Part shown: positions 42,067 through 50,487 of the stretch, piece after piece
Numbering within the stretch: the stretch's first letter is position 1
Layout: each line of letters starts with the position of its first letter
From: an uncultured Oscillospiraceae bacterium
GTDB lineage: Bacteria > Bacillota > Clostridia > Oscillospirales > Ruminococcaceae
Direction: 5' to 3'
NCBI GenBank assembly: GCA_934446455.1
Contig: CAKSEE010000002.1
Coordinates: 62,001 to 126,000 of the forward strand
DNA length: 64,000 nucleotides
The notes under the pieces: model-generated
Seen by the model: only the letters and a program-made list of their open reading frames with translations
The model's database searches: none
Told to the model about the DNA's origin: nothing
Program-made: the position numbers and the translations under genes

Positions 42067-42819
42067 TCATGCTTTAATGCGTGATATTATGAAGTTTTTC
42101 TTTCAACGCTTAACCGTGATTTTGTTGATAATCCGACTTTTCAACACTTCTAAACAGATTTTCAACAACTCTCAATCCACCTTATCAACTTTCAACCGTT
42201 AAACGTTTTTGGGAAAAGAATGCGCTTTTTTAACACTTTCAACAGAGTTTTCAACAGTTGCAGCTTTGTTTCCCACAAAAAAATCTCTAAAATGGCTTAT
42301 GAAAAACCTTTGAATGCTCTCTGTTTGAAACTTATTCACATAAAAATCAGTACAGATTACTGATTATGGCTTAAAACGGCATTTTTCTGTTAAGAATAAA
42401 TAAATTACATTTTGTATATTTTAAGTTTTCCGCAGGCTTTAAGCGAGTTTTTAACATGGCGTTTCATTTTTTCTGTTGATAAAATTTTATCGGGATTATC
42501 CTAATAGCCCTAGTTTTGAACGCTTTCAACCAAGTTTTCAACAATAAAAATTGATTTTTCACCTTATATACTCTCTGTTTTTTCGCAATCAACATATTTG
42601 CATATAAAAACTGATAAAAGCGGGTTTAAGTTAAATATTCTGAGAAAAGGAATGTTGAAAAATCAAGCAGACATTCGCGCGAGCAGTTACCGCCGCCGGC
42701 TTGCGGATCTTTTAGGCAAGACACGTGCAAAATCCAATAAATGGTCTATGTGCGGTGTTGCCTTTAGTCTTTTGTTGAAAATTCACAGATATATTCTGTT
42801 TTTTTATCTCCTTTTGGAC

Positions 42820-42848
42820 TTGCAAAAAATCAGATTTTGTGCTATTAT
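42820..42848 (+). promoter_or_regulatory. dnaA promoter
   Basis: TTGCAA (42820-42825) and TATTAT (42843-42848), spacer 17. A TGTTGAAAA box lies at 42773, close upstream, consistent with DnaA autoregulation. Confidence 0.6.
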
Positions 42849-42908
42849 TTAAAGTGAACGCTTATAAGTTAAGAGTAAGACTCCTATAAAGTGACAATAG
42901 TAAATTAT

Positions 42909-42940
42909 CAAAATATTGCGTATACAATATTTTGTTTTTT
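42909..42940 (+). terminator. Hairpin with T tract in the dnaA leader
   Basis: CAAAATATTG (42909-42918) and its exact complement CAATATTTTG (42925-42934) flank CGTATA, followed by six T. It resembles a weak intrinsic terminator 70 bases before dnaA. Confidence 0.4.
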
Positions 42941-43007
42941 GGTTTGAGCACGGCACAACATCAGCGGAAAACGGAAAGCTAAAATCGTTTAGGAATGGAG
43001 AAAAGAA

Positions 43008-44363
43008 ATGAATAGCCCGTCCTCTCTTTCAGACCTTTATAAGATGGTCGTGGATTCCTATGTCAAGACCTACGAAATATCCGATACGGCTCGCGACCTG
43101 TGGCTTGACACAACTGTTCCTGTGGAAATAAAGGGAAATACAATAGTTCTTGCGACTGACAGCGAGTATAAGCGCAACACGCTCAACGAGCTTTATGTTG
43201 CGAACCTCGAGAAGCAATTCAAGAACGTGCTTGGTATGCCCGTTACCATACAGATAATAGTAAACGAGGAAATGCCGCCGCAGAGGTCTGTCAGCGAAAT
43301 GATGGAATCCGAGGAAGTTTCGGACAAGGTTGAGATGATCGACAGGAAAGTAACCTATACCTTTGACAACTTTATTGTAGGTCCGTCCAACAACCTTGCG
43401 TTCGCTGCGGCTAAGGCGGTATCGCACAAGCAGCATGAAAAGTATAATCCGCTTTTCATCTACGGCGACTCCGGACTCGGAAAAACGCACCTGCTTTCCG
43501 CTATACAGCATGAAATGCAGAAGAATTATCCCGGCATAAACATTATATATATTCCGTCGGAAACCTTTACGAACGAGTTTCTGCACTCCATTTCCGCAAA
43601 TACCACGGAGGAGTTCGATAACAAGTACAGAAGCGCTGACGCCCTGCTTATCGACGATATTCAGTTTATCGCGGGCAAGGACCAGACGGAGGAGAAGTTC
43701 TTCCACATATTCAATGAGCTTTATAACCAGAATAAGGTAATAGTTCTGACATCGGACCGCCCTGCGCGGGAGATCCGCTCAATTTCCGACAGACTGCGAA
43801 CGCGCTTCTCATCGGGACTTATTGCCGACGTAAAGCCGCCTGAGTTTGAAACACGCCTACTTATAATACAGCGCAAGGCCGAGCTTCTTGACTTCCATAT
43901 CCCCGAGGACGTTGTAACCTACATATCGACAAAGCTCAAATCCAACATACGCCAGATTGAAGGAGTTGTTACAAAGCTTAACGCCCTTTACATGGTAAAT
44001 CAGGTAAAGCCCACCATTCCCGTTGCACAGAAGATAATCAACGACATAATGACTGATCACCAGCCGACTGACGTGACTATCGACAAGATAATCGGCGAAG
44101 TGGGAAAGATTTACAACGTAATGCCCGAAGAAATGCGCTCCCAGAAGCGCGCCGCGGTTATCTCGCAGGCGAGAAAGGTCGCTATCTACGTCATTCAGAA
44201 CGTTCTCGGCCTGCCTTATGAAACGATAGGGCAGGAGTTCAACGGGCGCGACCATTCAACCGTTGTGTACGCGATAAACGACGTTAAGAAGAAAATGGAA
44301 CAGGACAGCTCGTTCAAATCCGTTGTCGATGACCTTATCAAGAACATAAAGGCGAATCTCTGA
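43008..44363 (+). CDS. dnaA: Chromosomal replication initiator DnaA
   Basis: 451 residues. Domain I (about 1-85) for helicase loading, a linker, an AAA+ domain with Walker A GDSGLGKTH (about 150), Walker B ALLIDDIQF and sensor motifs, and domain IV with the DNA-binding helix-turn-helix and signature YETIGQEFNGRDHSTVVYA near the C-terminus. ATG 43008 follows GGAATGGAG. It melts oriC and loads DnaB. It is flanked on both sides by DnaA-box clusters and leads the dnaA-dnaN-yaaA-recF-remB-gyrB-gyrA gene series. Confidence 0.98.
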   Translation: MNSPSSLSDLYKMVVDSYVKTYEISDTARDLWLDTTVPVEIKGNTIVLATDSEYKRNTLNELYVANLEKQFKNVLGMPVTIQIIVNEEMPPQRSVSEMMESEEVSDKVEMIDRKVTYTFDNFIVGPSNNLAFAAAKAVSHKQHEKYNPLFIYGDSGLGKTHLLSAIQHEMQKNYPGINIIYIPSETFTNEFLHSISANTTEEFDNKYRSADALLIDDIQFIAGKDQTEEKFFHIFNELYNQNKVIVLTSDRPAREIRSISDRLRTRFSSGLIADVKPPEFETRLLIIQRKAELLDFHIPEDVVTYISTKLKSNIRQIEGVVTKLNALYMVNQVKPTIPVAQKIINDIMTDHQPTDVTIDKIIGEVGKIYNVMPEEMRSQKRAAVISQARKVAIYVIQNVLGLPYETIGQEFNGRDHSTVVYAINDVKKKMEQDSSFKSVVDDLIKNIKANL

Positions 44364-44376
44364 GTTTCAACCGAAA

Positions 44377-44445
44377 TTTTCAACATTCGGTCGAAAAGTC
44401 GGTTTTTCGGTTGTCCATAGATTTTCAACAGGGGCGTGTTGATAA
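44377..44445. other. oriC, part between dnaA and dnaN (DnaA boxes)
   Basis: TTTTCAACA at 44377 and 44422, TTGTCCATA at 44411 and TGTTGATAA (reverse TTATCAACA) at 44437. The 224-bp dnaA-dnaN gap has no other clear feature. Confidence 0.65.
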
Positions 44446-44587
44446 AAAATACCCCGCGAGGGCTTGCTGTTAAAGGATTTGAAGAGATTTCAACCGTTTC
44501 AACACCCCTTATTATTATTATAAATATAAAAATCATTTATTTTCTATCCGCTGCGCGGATTTTTCCGCCCGAAAGGAGTAGCAGAAC

Positions 44588-45682
44588 ATGAAATTCAGTT
44601 GTCCGAAAGAAACGCTGCTTGGCGCAGTTATGACCGCTTCAAAAGCTGCGGCTGCAAAAACCACTATCGCCGCGCTCGAGGGCGTACTTATGGAGCTATC
44701 TGAGAACGTGCTTACAGTCACGGGTTATAACCTTGATATAGGCATAAGAACACAGATCCCCGTTTCTTCCGCCGAGGACGGCTCAGCCGTTATAAATGCA
44801 AGAATGGCGGGAGATATTATAAGAAAAATGCCATCGGGTGAAATAACGTTCTCGTGTGAAAACAATATCGCGCTCATTATAAGCCGCGACACGGAATTCT
44901 CCCTTATGTGCATGAGCGCTGAGGATTATCCCGCCGTGCCGAAGGTTGACCCCGAGACCAGCTTTACCATGCCGCAGAAGCTGCTTAAGAGCATGATAAA
45001 TCAGACGAAGTATGCCTGCGCAGTTACCGACACAAAGCCTGCGCTCATGGGCTGCAGGTTTGAAATAGAAAACAACGTGCTGAGCGTTGTTGCCGTTGAC
45101 GGCATAAGAATAGCGCTCAGGCAGGAAAACGTTAATTTTGACGATATAAGCTTCATTGTTCCGCTTAAAACGCTTGAGGAGCTTACGCATATACTCTCTG
45201 ACGACGCAGAGGCAAATGTTACTATCTGTATCTGCAAGAATCAGATATCCTTTGATGTCAGCGGGTGCGTTATGATATCCCGCCTTATTGAGGGTGAGTT
45301 TATCCCCTATAAGAAACACCTGACAACGCAGAGCACTATTTTTGCCGAGATAAATACGCGCGATATAACCGAAATGCTCGAGCGCGCAATGCTTATCATC
45401 AATGAAAAGAACAAGTGCCCCGTGCGCTGTGAGTTCAAGGGCAATACGCTTTCGGTGAGCTGCACCACTGCGCTCGGCAAGATAAACGACAAGATAAGCA
45501 TAAAGTACAACGGCGAGCCTATAACAATAGGCTTCAACGCAAAGTACCTGCTTGACGCGTTCAAGGCGTGCGATACGGATATGGCAAAGGTTATTCTTGC
45601 GCAGTCCTCCGTAGCGCCGATAATCATAGTTCCCATGCAGGGCAATGAGTTTACGTTCCTGCTTCTGCCCATGCGTCTGTAA
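44588..45682 (+). CDS. dnaN: DNA polymerase III sliding clamp (beta subunit)
   Basis: 364 residues, standard for the family. Three repeated clamp domains: MKFSCPKETLLGAV, VVAVDGIRIALRQ and FNAKYLLDAFKA, with the GNEFTFLLLPMRL end that forms part of the peptide-binding pocket. It dimerises as a ring on DNA and tethers polymerase. GAAAGGAG precedes the ATG. It lies between the downstream part of oriC and yaaA. Confidence 0.97.
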   Translation: MKFSCPKETLLGAVMTASKAAAAKTTIAALEGVLMELSENVLTVTGYNLDIGIRTQIPVSSAEDGSAVINARMAGDIIRKMPSGEITFSCENNIALIISRDTEFSLMCMSAEDYPAVPKVDPETSFTMPQKLLKSMINQTKYACAVTDTKPALMGCRFEIENNVLSVVAVDGIRIALRQENVNFDDISFIVPLKTLEELTHILSDDAEANVTICICKNQISFDVSGCVMISRLIEGEFIPYKKHLTTQSTIFAEINTRDITEMLERAMLIINEKNKCPVRCEFKGNTLSVSCTTALGKINDKISIKYNGEPITIGFNAKYLLDAFKACDTDMAKVILAQSSVAPIIIVPMQGNEFTFLLLPMRL

Positions 45683-45812
45683 GGGCTTTGCGCCGCGCGG
45701 AAAGAAATACAGACCGCTGCGCGCTTTAATATATAGGCACTACCGCAGAAAGACCGCGTGGTTCAGACGCTGCAGCGCCGACAAAGCATTTTAGAAAAGA
45801 AAGGTTTTAGCA

Positions 45813-46046
45813 ATGGAAGAAATCAGAATCAACACACCGTTTATAAAGCTTGACCAGCTTGTAAAATTTGCCGGTCTTGCGGAAACAGGGGCGAAGGCAA
45901 AGATACTTATCGACCTTGGCGATGTAAACGTAAACGGAGAATACTGCACTAAAAGAGGCAAGAAGATAAAGCCCGGCGATGTTATAGAGTTCAGAAACAA
46001 GTCATATAAGGTCGTTTACGACGAGCCTGCTGCTGACGCAGAATAA
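45813..46046 (+). CDS. yaaA: S4-domain RNA-binding protein
   Basis: 77 residues, a single S4 fold: IKLDQLVKFAGLAETGAKAKILIDLGDVNVNG and KKIKPGDVIEF. Position between dnaN and recF matches yaaA (RlbA-like) of Bacillus and Clostridia, thought to bind ribosomal RNA. ATG 45813 follows AGAAAGG. The gap before recF contains a long hairpin. Confidence 0.92.
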   Translation: MEEIRINTPFIKLDQLVKFAGLAETGAKAKILIDLGDVNVNGEYCTKRGKKIKPGDVIEFRNKSYKVVYDEPAADAE

Positions 46047-46053
46047 TCATATT

Positions 46054-46114
46054 CTCTGAAAACCGCCTTGCAGTAAACAGCAGGGCGACGGCTCTGTTAA
46101 GAATGTTTTCAGAG
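46054..46114 (+). promoter_or_regulatory. Leader hairpin that may sequester the recF ribosome binding site
   Basis: CTCTGAAAAC (46054-46063) pairs perfectly with GTTTTCAGAG (46105-46114), with an inner CGCCTTGC/GCAGGGCG stem. The right arm supplies the AGAGG ribosome binding site for ATG 46124. Confidence 0.5.
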
Positions 46115-46123
46115 GTAGTGTGA

Positions 46124-47254
46124 ATGTATATAACAAGGGTCTGTATAGATAATTTCCGCAATATAAGGCACGCCGAGCTTGAATTTGACAGGCGGCTGAA
46201 CGTTTTTGCGGGAAAGAACGCACAGGGGAAAACAAACCTCATGGAGGCACTTTCCGTGTGCCTTGGCGGCAGCTTCCGCCGTTCGCGGTTCTCGCAGTTC
46301 GTTCCCGCGGGGAAAAAGGACGCGGACGTGTCAGTGCGGCTATGGTTCAGGGATGATAATACGCAGCGTGAAAATATCGTTGAATATACTGTAAGTAAAA
46401 ATATAGTTACGGTAAAACACAACGGTCTTAAGATGAAAGACGCTGCGGAATTATACGGCGTGTTAAAATATGTTGTATTTATACCCGAACACCTCACCCT
46501 GATAAAGGGACAGCCCGAAATTCGCCGCGCATATCTCGATGATGTTGCGGTAATGCAGACGCGCACTCACCTTGAAAAGCTGTCGCGCTACAATAAGGGG
46601 CTGCGGCAGAGAAACAATATCCTAGGCGGAATTCGTCAGGACATGGACCGAACGCTGCTTTCCGCGCAGCTTGCGCCGTGGAACGACGTCCTTGCAAGAG
46701 AGGGCGTGAACGTGACATATGGGCGGCTCAACTATTTCAAGTTCCTTAAAGAGTATGCCGCGGAGATTTACGCGGACCTTACAGGCGGTGCAGAACGGCT
46801 TGAAATGGAATATAACAGCTCAGTATTTAATACTAAAAGTATAGATTTCAAACAATCCGACAAACTGTATACTGAATACATTACTCGCCTTGAACAGGGG
46901 CTTGACGCGGAAATGAAGCTCAGATATACCGTGACGGGGGTTCACCGCGACGACGTGAGCTTTTTTGTAAACGGAATGGCTGCGCGTGATTTTGCCTCGC
47001 AGGGGCAGCTCAGAAGCGCGGCGCTTGCGCTTAAGCTCTCCGAGGCGGAAATGATACGCCAGCGGAACAGGACGTGTCCTGTGGTTATCCTGGACGATAT
47101 TTTAAGCGAGCTTGACGCAATGCGCAGGGAATATGTAATTAACCATATTGATAATTCTCAGGTTTTTATAACCTGCTGTAATATAAATGACCTTTCCGCG
47201 CTTAAGAACGGAAGGACATGGACGACTGAAAACGGGTCTTTTACCGAGATGTAA
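46124..47254 (+). CDS. recF: DNA repair ATPase RecF
   Basis: 376 residues. SMC-like ATPase: Walker A GKNAQGKTN (about 30), a Gln-containing signature segment (FASQGQLRSAALALKLSEAE), Walker B VVILDDILSELD and the D-loop. Loads RecA at gaps with RecO and RecR. ATG 46124 follows AGAGG, which is buried in the preceding hairpin. Standard position after yaaA. Confidence 0.95.
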   Translation: MYITRVCIDNFRNIRHAELEFDRRLNVFAGKNAQGKTNLMEALSVCLGGSFRRSRFSQFVPAGKKDADVSVRLWFRDDNTQRENIVEYTVSKNIVTVKHNGLKMKDAAELYGVLKYVVFIPEHLTLIKGQPEIRRAYLDDVAVMQTRTHLEKLSRYNKGLRQRNNILGGIRQDMDRTLLSAQLAPWNDVLAREGVNVTYGRLNYFKFLKEYAAEIYADLTGGAERLEMEYNSSVFNTKSIDFKQSDKLYTEYITRLEQGLDAEMKLRYTVTGVHRDDVSFFVNGMAARDFASQGQLRSAALALKLSEAEMIRQRNRTCPVVILDDILSELDAMRREYVINHIDNSQVFITCCNINDLSALKNGRTWTTENGSFTEM

Positions 47255-47306
47255 GCGGTTTGTATAAAATAGTTGTTATTTTACACTTTGTAATAGGAGG
47301 GGCAGC

Positions 47307-47552
47307 GTGTTTCTTTTTCTTGGCGGAAATGTAACTGTCGATGACAGAAGCGTTATCGGCATATTCAATATTGAAGAATGCACGGTAAGCGGCATTACCA
47401 ACGAACATCTGCGCGTCCGTCAAAAGCATGGAAAAATCGTCAACGTGTCTGAGGATCTGCCAAAAAGCCTTATTGTGTGCGAGGATAAGAGTTATATCTC
47501 CAACGTATCCAATCTCACAATAAACAGACGGGCAAGAAAATGCTGGTTTTAA
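47307..47552 (+). CDS. remB: Extracellular matrix regulator RemB
   Basis: 81 residues, DUF370 family: FLFLGGNVTVDDRSVIGIFNIE start. GTG 47307 is set by AGGAGGGG. In Bacillus the remB (yaaB) gene occupies this position between recF and gyrB and encodes a small DNA-binding protein of biofilm genes; function in this organism is by homology. A terminator follows. Confidence 0.85.
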   Translation: MFLFLGGNVTVDDRSVIGIFNIEECTVSGITNEHLRVRQKHGKIVNVSEDLPKSLIVCEDKSYISNVSNLTINRRARKCWF

Positions 47553-47568
47553 CTTTTTGTATAAGCAT

Positions 47569-47592
47569 AAGCGCCTGAGCTGGCGCTTTTTC
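47569..47592 (+). terminator. Rho-independent terminator after remB
   Basis: AAGCGCC and GGCGCTT pair around TGAGCT, followed by five T. Confidence 0.75.
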
Positions 47593-47752
47593 TATGTTTT
47601 TTTGTGACACTTTATAAGTGTGAATACGGTTCTTTTGTACGGAAAATGAAGCATAGAAAATATCCTGTTTTAGGCGCAGAAGCTGCACGCTTTTTTTGTC
47701 TGAAAAACTCTTAAAATTGTTCGGCATATTGCATAAAAAATGGCGCCAATGC

Positions 47753-47781
47753 TTGAAATTATCGCCTGTTTGTGGTATACT
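47753..47781 (+). promoter_or_regulatory. gyrB promoter
   Basis: TTGAAA (47753-47758) and TATACT (47776-47781), spacer 17, about 50 bases upstream of gyrB. Confidence 0.7.
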
Positions 47782-47834
47782 ATATATAATATGCGGTCAG
47801 AAAAAGTCCGCGGGTTTTGCAAAGGAGAAACGAA

Positions 47835-49817
47835 ATGCCGGATATAGAAGAAAAGGTAGACGCCAACTACGGCGCGGACGATATACAGGTACTTAAGGGA
47901 CTTGACCCCGTAAGAAAGCGCCCGGGTATGTATATCGGCTCAACGGGCGAGGGGGGACTGCACCACCTTGTTTACGAGATAGTGGATAACGCCATAGACG
48001 AGGCGCTTGCGGGCTACTGCACCGCCATTGACGTTTCTATTCTCCCGGGGGACGTTATACGCGTTATAGACAACGGGCGCGGTATTCCTACGGCTATCAA
48101 CCATTCCGAGGGAATATCTGCGGCAACGCTCGTATTTACCGTGCTGCACGCGGGCGGTAAGTTCGGCGGCGGCGGATACAAGGTATCGGGCGGTCTGCAC
48201 GGCGTTGGCGCTTCGGTTGTAAACGCGCTGTCGGAGTGGCTGGAGGTTGAGATTCACGACGGCGAAAACATACACTTTCAGCGGTTTGAGCGCGGCGAAT
48301 ATAAGGAGCCGATAAAGATTACGGGCAAAACCGACCATACGGGCACGCAGGTAACGTTCAAGCCCGACGGCGAGATATTCCACACGACCGTTTTCAGCTA
48401 TGAAACCTTACAGGAAAGGCTGCGCGAGCAGGCGTTCCTTAACGCGGGGCTTAAGATAACCCTGCACGACCTTCGCGACCCAGAGAACCCCGTAAATGAA
48501 ACCATGCAGTACGAGGGCGGCATTTGCAGCTATATAGACTGGCTCAACAAAAAGCGCGGCGCAGAGGTGCTTCACCCCGACGTTATTTACCTCAGCGGCA
48601 CGATGAACGGCATAAACGTTGAGATTGCCTTTCAGTACACCACCGACTTCAACAGCGAGGTGTTCCGCTCGTTCGCAAACAACATTCATACGGGCGAGGG
48701 CGGCACGCATGAGTTGGGTCTGAAAAAGGCGCTCAACAAGGTTATAAACGACTACGCAAAGGCTTATAAGGAAGCCAATGAAAAGAACAAGGTAAAGAAA
48801 AAGTCCAAAAAGGGCGAGGAGGAAAAGCCGTTTACGGGCTTCAGCGGAGAGGCTATCCGCGAGGCAATAAACGCCATTATCTCCGTAAAGCTGCCCGAGT
48901 GCGAGTTTGAAGGGCAGACGAAGGGCAAACTCGGCAACCCCGAGGTGCAGCCCGTTGTTTATAAGATAGCGACAGAGCAGCTGACGTATTATTTTGAGGA
49001 GCACCCCGATACCGCGCAGATAATCATGAACAAGGCGATGAACTCGCAGGCTGCGCGCGACGCCGCTAAAAAGGCGATGGAGGCTAAGAGAAAGTCCGTT
49101 ATGGACAGCAACGGCCTTCCCGGCAAGCTTGCGGACTGCTCCGAATCCGACCCCGCCGTTACCGAGATATACATCGTCGAGGGAGATTCTGCGGGAGGCT
49201 CTGCAAAGAGCGGGCGCGACAGGCGCTTTCAGGCGATATTGCCGCTGTGGGGCAAGATGCTGAACGTTGAAAAGGCTCGTGCAGACAGAGTGTATAACAA
49301 CGACAAGCTTTCGCCCGTTGTTAAGGCGCTCGGCACAGGTATTTCTGAGGACTTTGACATAAATAAGCTGCGCTACGGCAGAGTTGTTATCATGGCAGAT
49401 GCCGATGTCGACGGCGCTCATATAAGAACGCTCATGCTTACGTTCTTCTTCCGCTTTATGCGGCCGCTGCTTGAGCAGGGGCACGTTTATATTGCGCAGC
49501 CGCCGCTTTTCAAGGTGTCGCGCGGCAAGCAGGTGCGCTATGCGTTCTCCGACGAGGAGAGGAATATGTATATTGCAGAGCTTGGCGCTGACGGCGGCAA
49601 GACCGATGTACAGCGCTATAAAGGTCTTGGTGAGATGGACCCCGAGCAGCTCTGGGAAACCACAATGAATCCCGAAACGCGCACAATGCTCCGTATTTCC
49701 GTTGAGGACGCGGCAAGGGCGGACGAAATAATGACCGTTCTTATGGGCGACAAGGTAGAGCCCCGCCGCGAATTTATCGAGCAGAACGCAAAGCTAGCGG
49801 TTAATCTTGATATATGA
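47835..49817 (+). CDS. gyrB: DNA gyrase subunit B
   Basis: 660 residues from ATG 47835, after AAAGGAGA. GHKL ATPase: RPGMYIGSTG, EIVDNAIDEALAG, DNGRGIP, GGLHGVGASVV. Transducer domain, then TOPRIM with EGDSAGGSAKSGRDRRFQA and the metal triad DADVDGAHI. The QRYKGLGEMDPEQLWETTMNP end is typical. Forms A2B2 with GyrA and introduces negative supercoils. A short gene (49827) separates it from gyrA. Confidence 0.97.
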   Translation: MPDIEEKVDANYGADDIQVLKGLDPVRKRPGMYIGSTGEGGLHHLVYEIVDNAIDEALAGYCTAIDVSILPGDVIRVIDNGRGIPTAINHSEGISAATLVFTVLHAGGKFGGGGYKVSGGLHGVGASVVNALSEWLEVEIHDGENIHFQRFERGEYKEPIKITGKTDHTGTQVTFKPDGEIFHTTVFSYETLQERLREQAFLNAGLKITLHDLRDPENPVNETMQYEGGICSYIDWLNKKRGAEVLHPDVIYLSGTMNGINVEIAFQYTTDFNSEVFRSFANNIHTGEGGTHELGLKKALNKVINDYAKAYKEANEKNKVKKKSKKGEEEKPFTGFSGEAIREAINAIISVKLPECEFEGQTKGKLGNPEVQPVVYKIATEQLTYYFEEHPDTAQIIMNKAMNSQAARDAAKKAMEAKRKSVMDSNGLPGKLADCSESDPAVTEIYIVEGDSAGGSAKSGRDRRFQAILPLWGKMLNVEKARADRVYNNDKLSPVVKALGTGISEDFDINKLRYGRVVIMADADVDGAHIRTLMLTFFFRFMRPLLEQGHVYIAQPPLFKVSRGKQVRYAFSDEERNMYIAELGADGGKTDVQRYKGLGEMDPEQLWETTMNPETRTMLRISVEDAARADEIMTVLMGDKVEPRREFIEQNAKLAVNLDI

Positions 49818-49826
49818 TTATCGGAG

Positions 49827-50456
49827 GTGTTATCTATTTCTAACGGTCTTTTACCCGACCTCGGCGAGGATATCGGAGAGAACAGGGAAGAACCCATAGT
49901 TTCCTTTTCCTACGACAACACGCTTGAGGAAATAGACGGGGCTATGAAAACATATCAGCAGCACTTCCGCAGCCGCCGCAATACCTTTGCGATGATAGCG
50001 TATTCGCTGCTGACGGCGGCGGTTGTCGTTGCAATTGTGCTTGACCCTAAGAATATTCTGGCATACGGCGCGCTGATTTTCTGCGCGTGGGGGCTTTATT
50101 ACAGCCTTACCGACAAGAAGCGCACGCGCAGAAAGACCATAGACGCGCTTAAGGATATGAATCCCGAGGATTACAGGGCGTCGTTCTATGAAAACAGGGT
50201 GGAGATAGAAACGCTTGTGCGCGAGAAAACAAACGAGGTGGCGCTTAAGATAGACGAGGACGCGGACGAGGAGATAATCTCCCCGCTGAAAAACGTGTTC
50301 AGATACGCCGACAACGTGCTTGAGTTCTTTGAGAACGACGAGTCGCTGCTTCTTGTTTACAACAAGCACCAGATATACTGCTTTCCCAAACGGTGCATGA
50401 CCACCGAGCAGGAAAATGAAATACAAAAGCTGCTGACGGACAGGCTTGGCAGATAA
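49827..50456 (+). CDS. Membrane protein with YcxB-like C-terminal domain, about 206-209 aa
   Basis: Two membrane helices (about residues 55-75 and 80-98: [17 protein letters not shown] and [19 protein letters not shown]), then a basic KKRTRRK loop and a cytoplasmic PH-like domain of the YcxB type ([45 protein letters not shown]). Start choice is unusual: GTG 49827 overlaps the GGAGG site, whereas ATT 49836 is well placed behind it. The gene lies between gyrB and gyrA and reads through towards gyrA. Function unknown. Confidence 0.75.
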   Translation: MLSISNGLLPDLGEDIGENREEPIVSFSYDNTLEEIDGAMKTYQQHFRSRRNTFAMIAYSLLTAAVVVAIVLDPKNILAYGALIFCAWGLYYSLTDKKRTRRKTIDALKDMNPEDYRASFYENRVEIETLVREKTNEVALKIDEDADEEIISPLKNVFRYADNVLEFFENDESLLLVYNKHQIYCFPKRCMTTEQENEIQKLLTDRLGR

Positions 50457-50487
50457 AGCGCCCCTGCGCTTATATAATGGAGGAAAA

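Larger units (their letters stand above)
42090..43007. other. Replication origin oriC, part upstream of dnaA
   Basis: About 0.9 kb with no gene, AT-rich and full of repeated DnaA-box-like 9-mers. TTTTCAACA occurs at 42138, 42159, 42248 and 42535, and in reverse (TGTTGAAAA) at 42653 and 42773. TTATCAACA occurs in reverse at 42123, TTATCAACT at 42182, and TTATTCACA, one base from TTATCCACA, at 42332. An AT-rich stretch at 42400-42440 may be the unwinding element. Position next to dnaA and the outward-facing gene order on both sides support it. Confidence 0.8.

Noticed and set aside
42598..42852. 84-residue open frame in the origin region
   Set aside because: It lies in the AT-rich, DnaA-box-filled gap, has no ribosome binding site or family resemblance, and overlaps the dnaA promoter.
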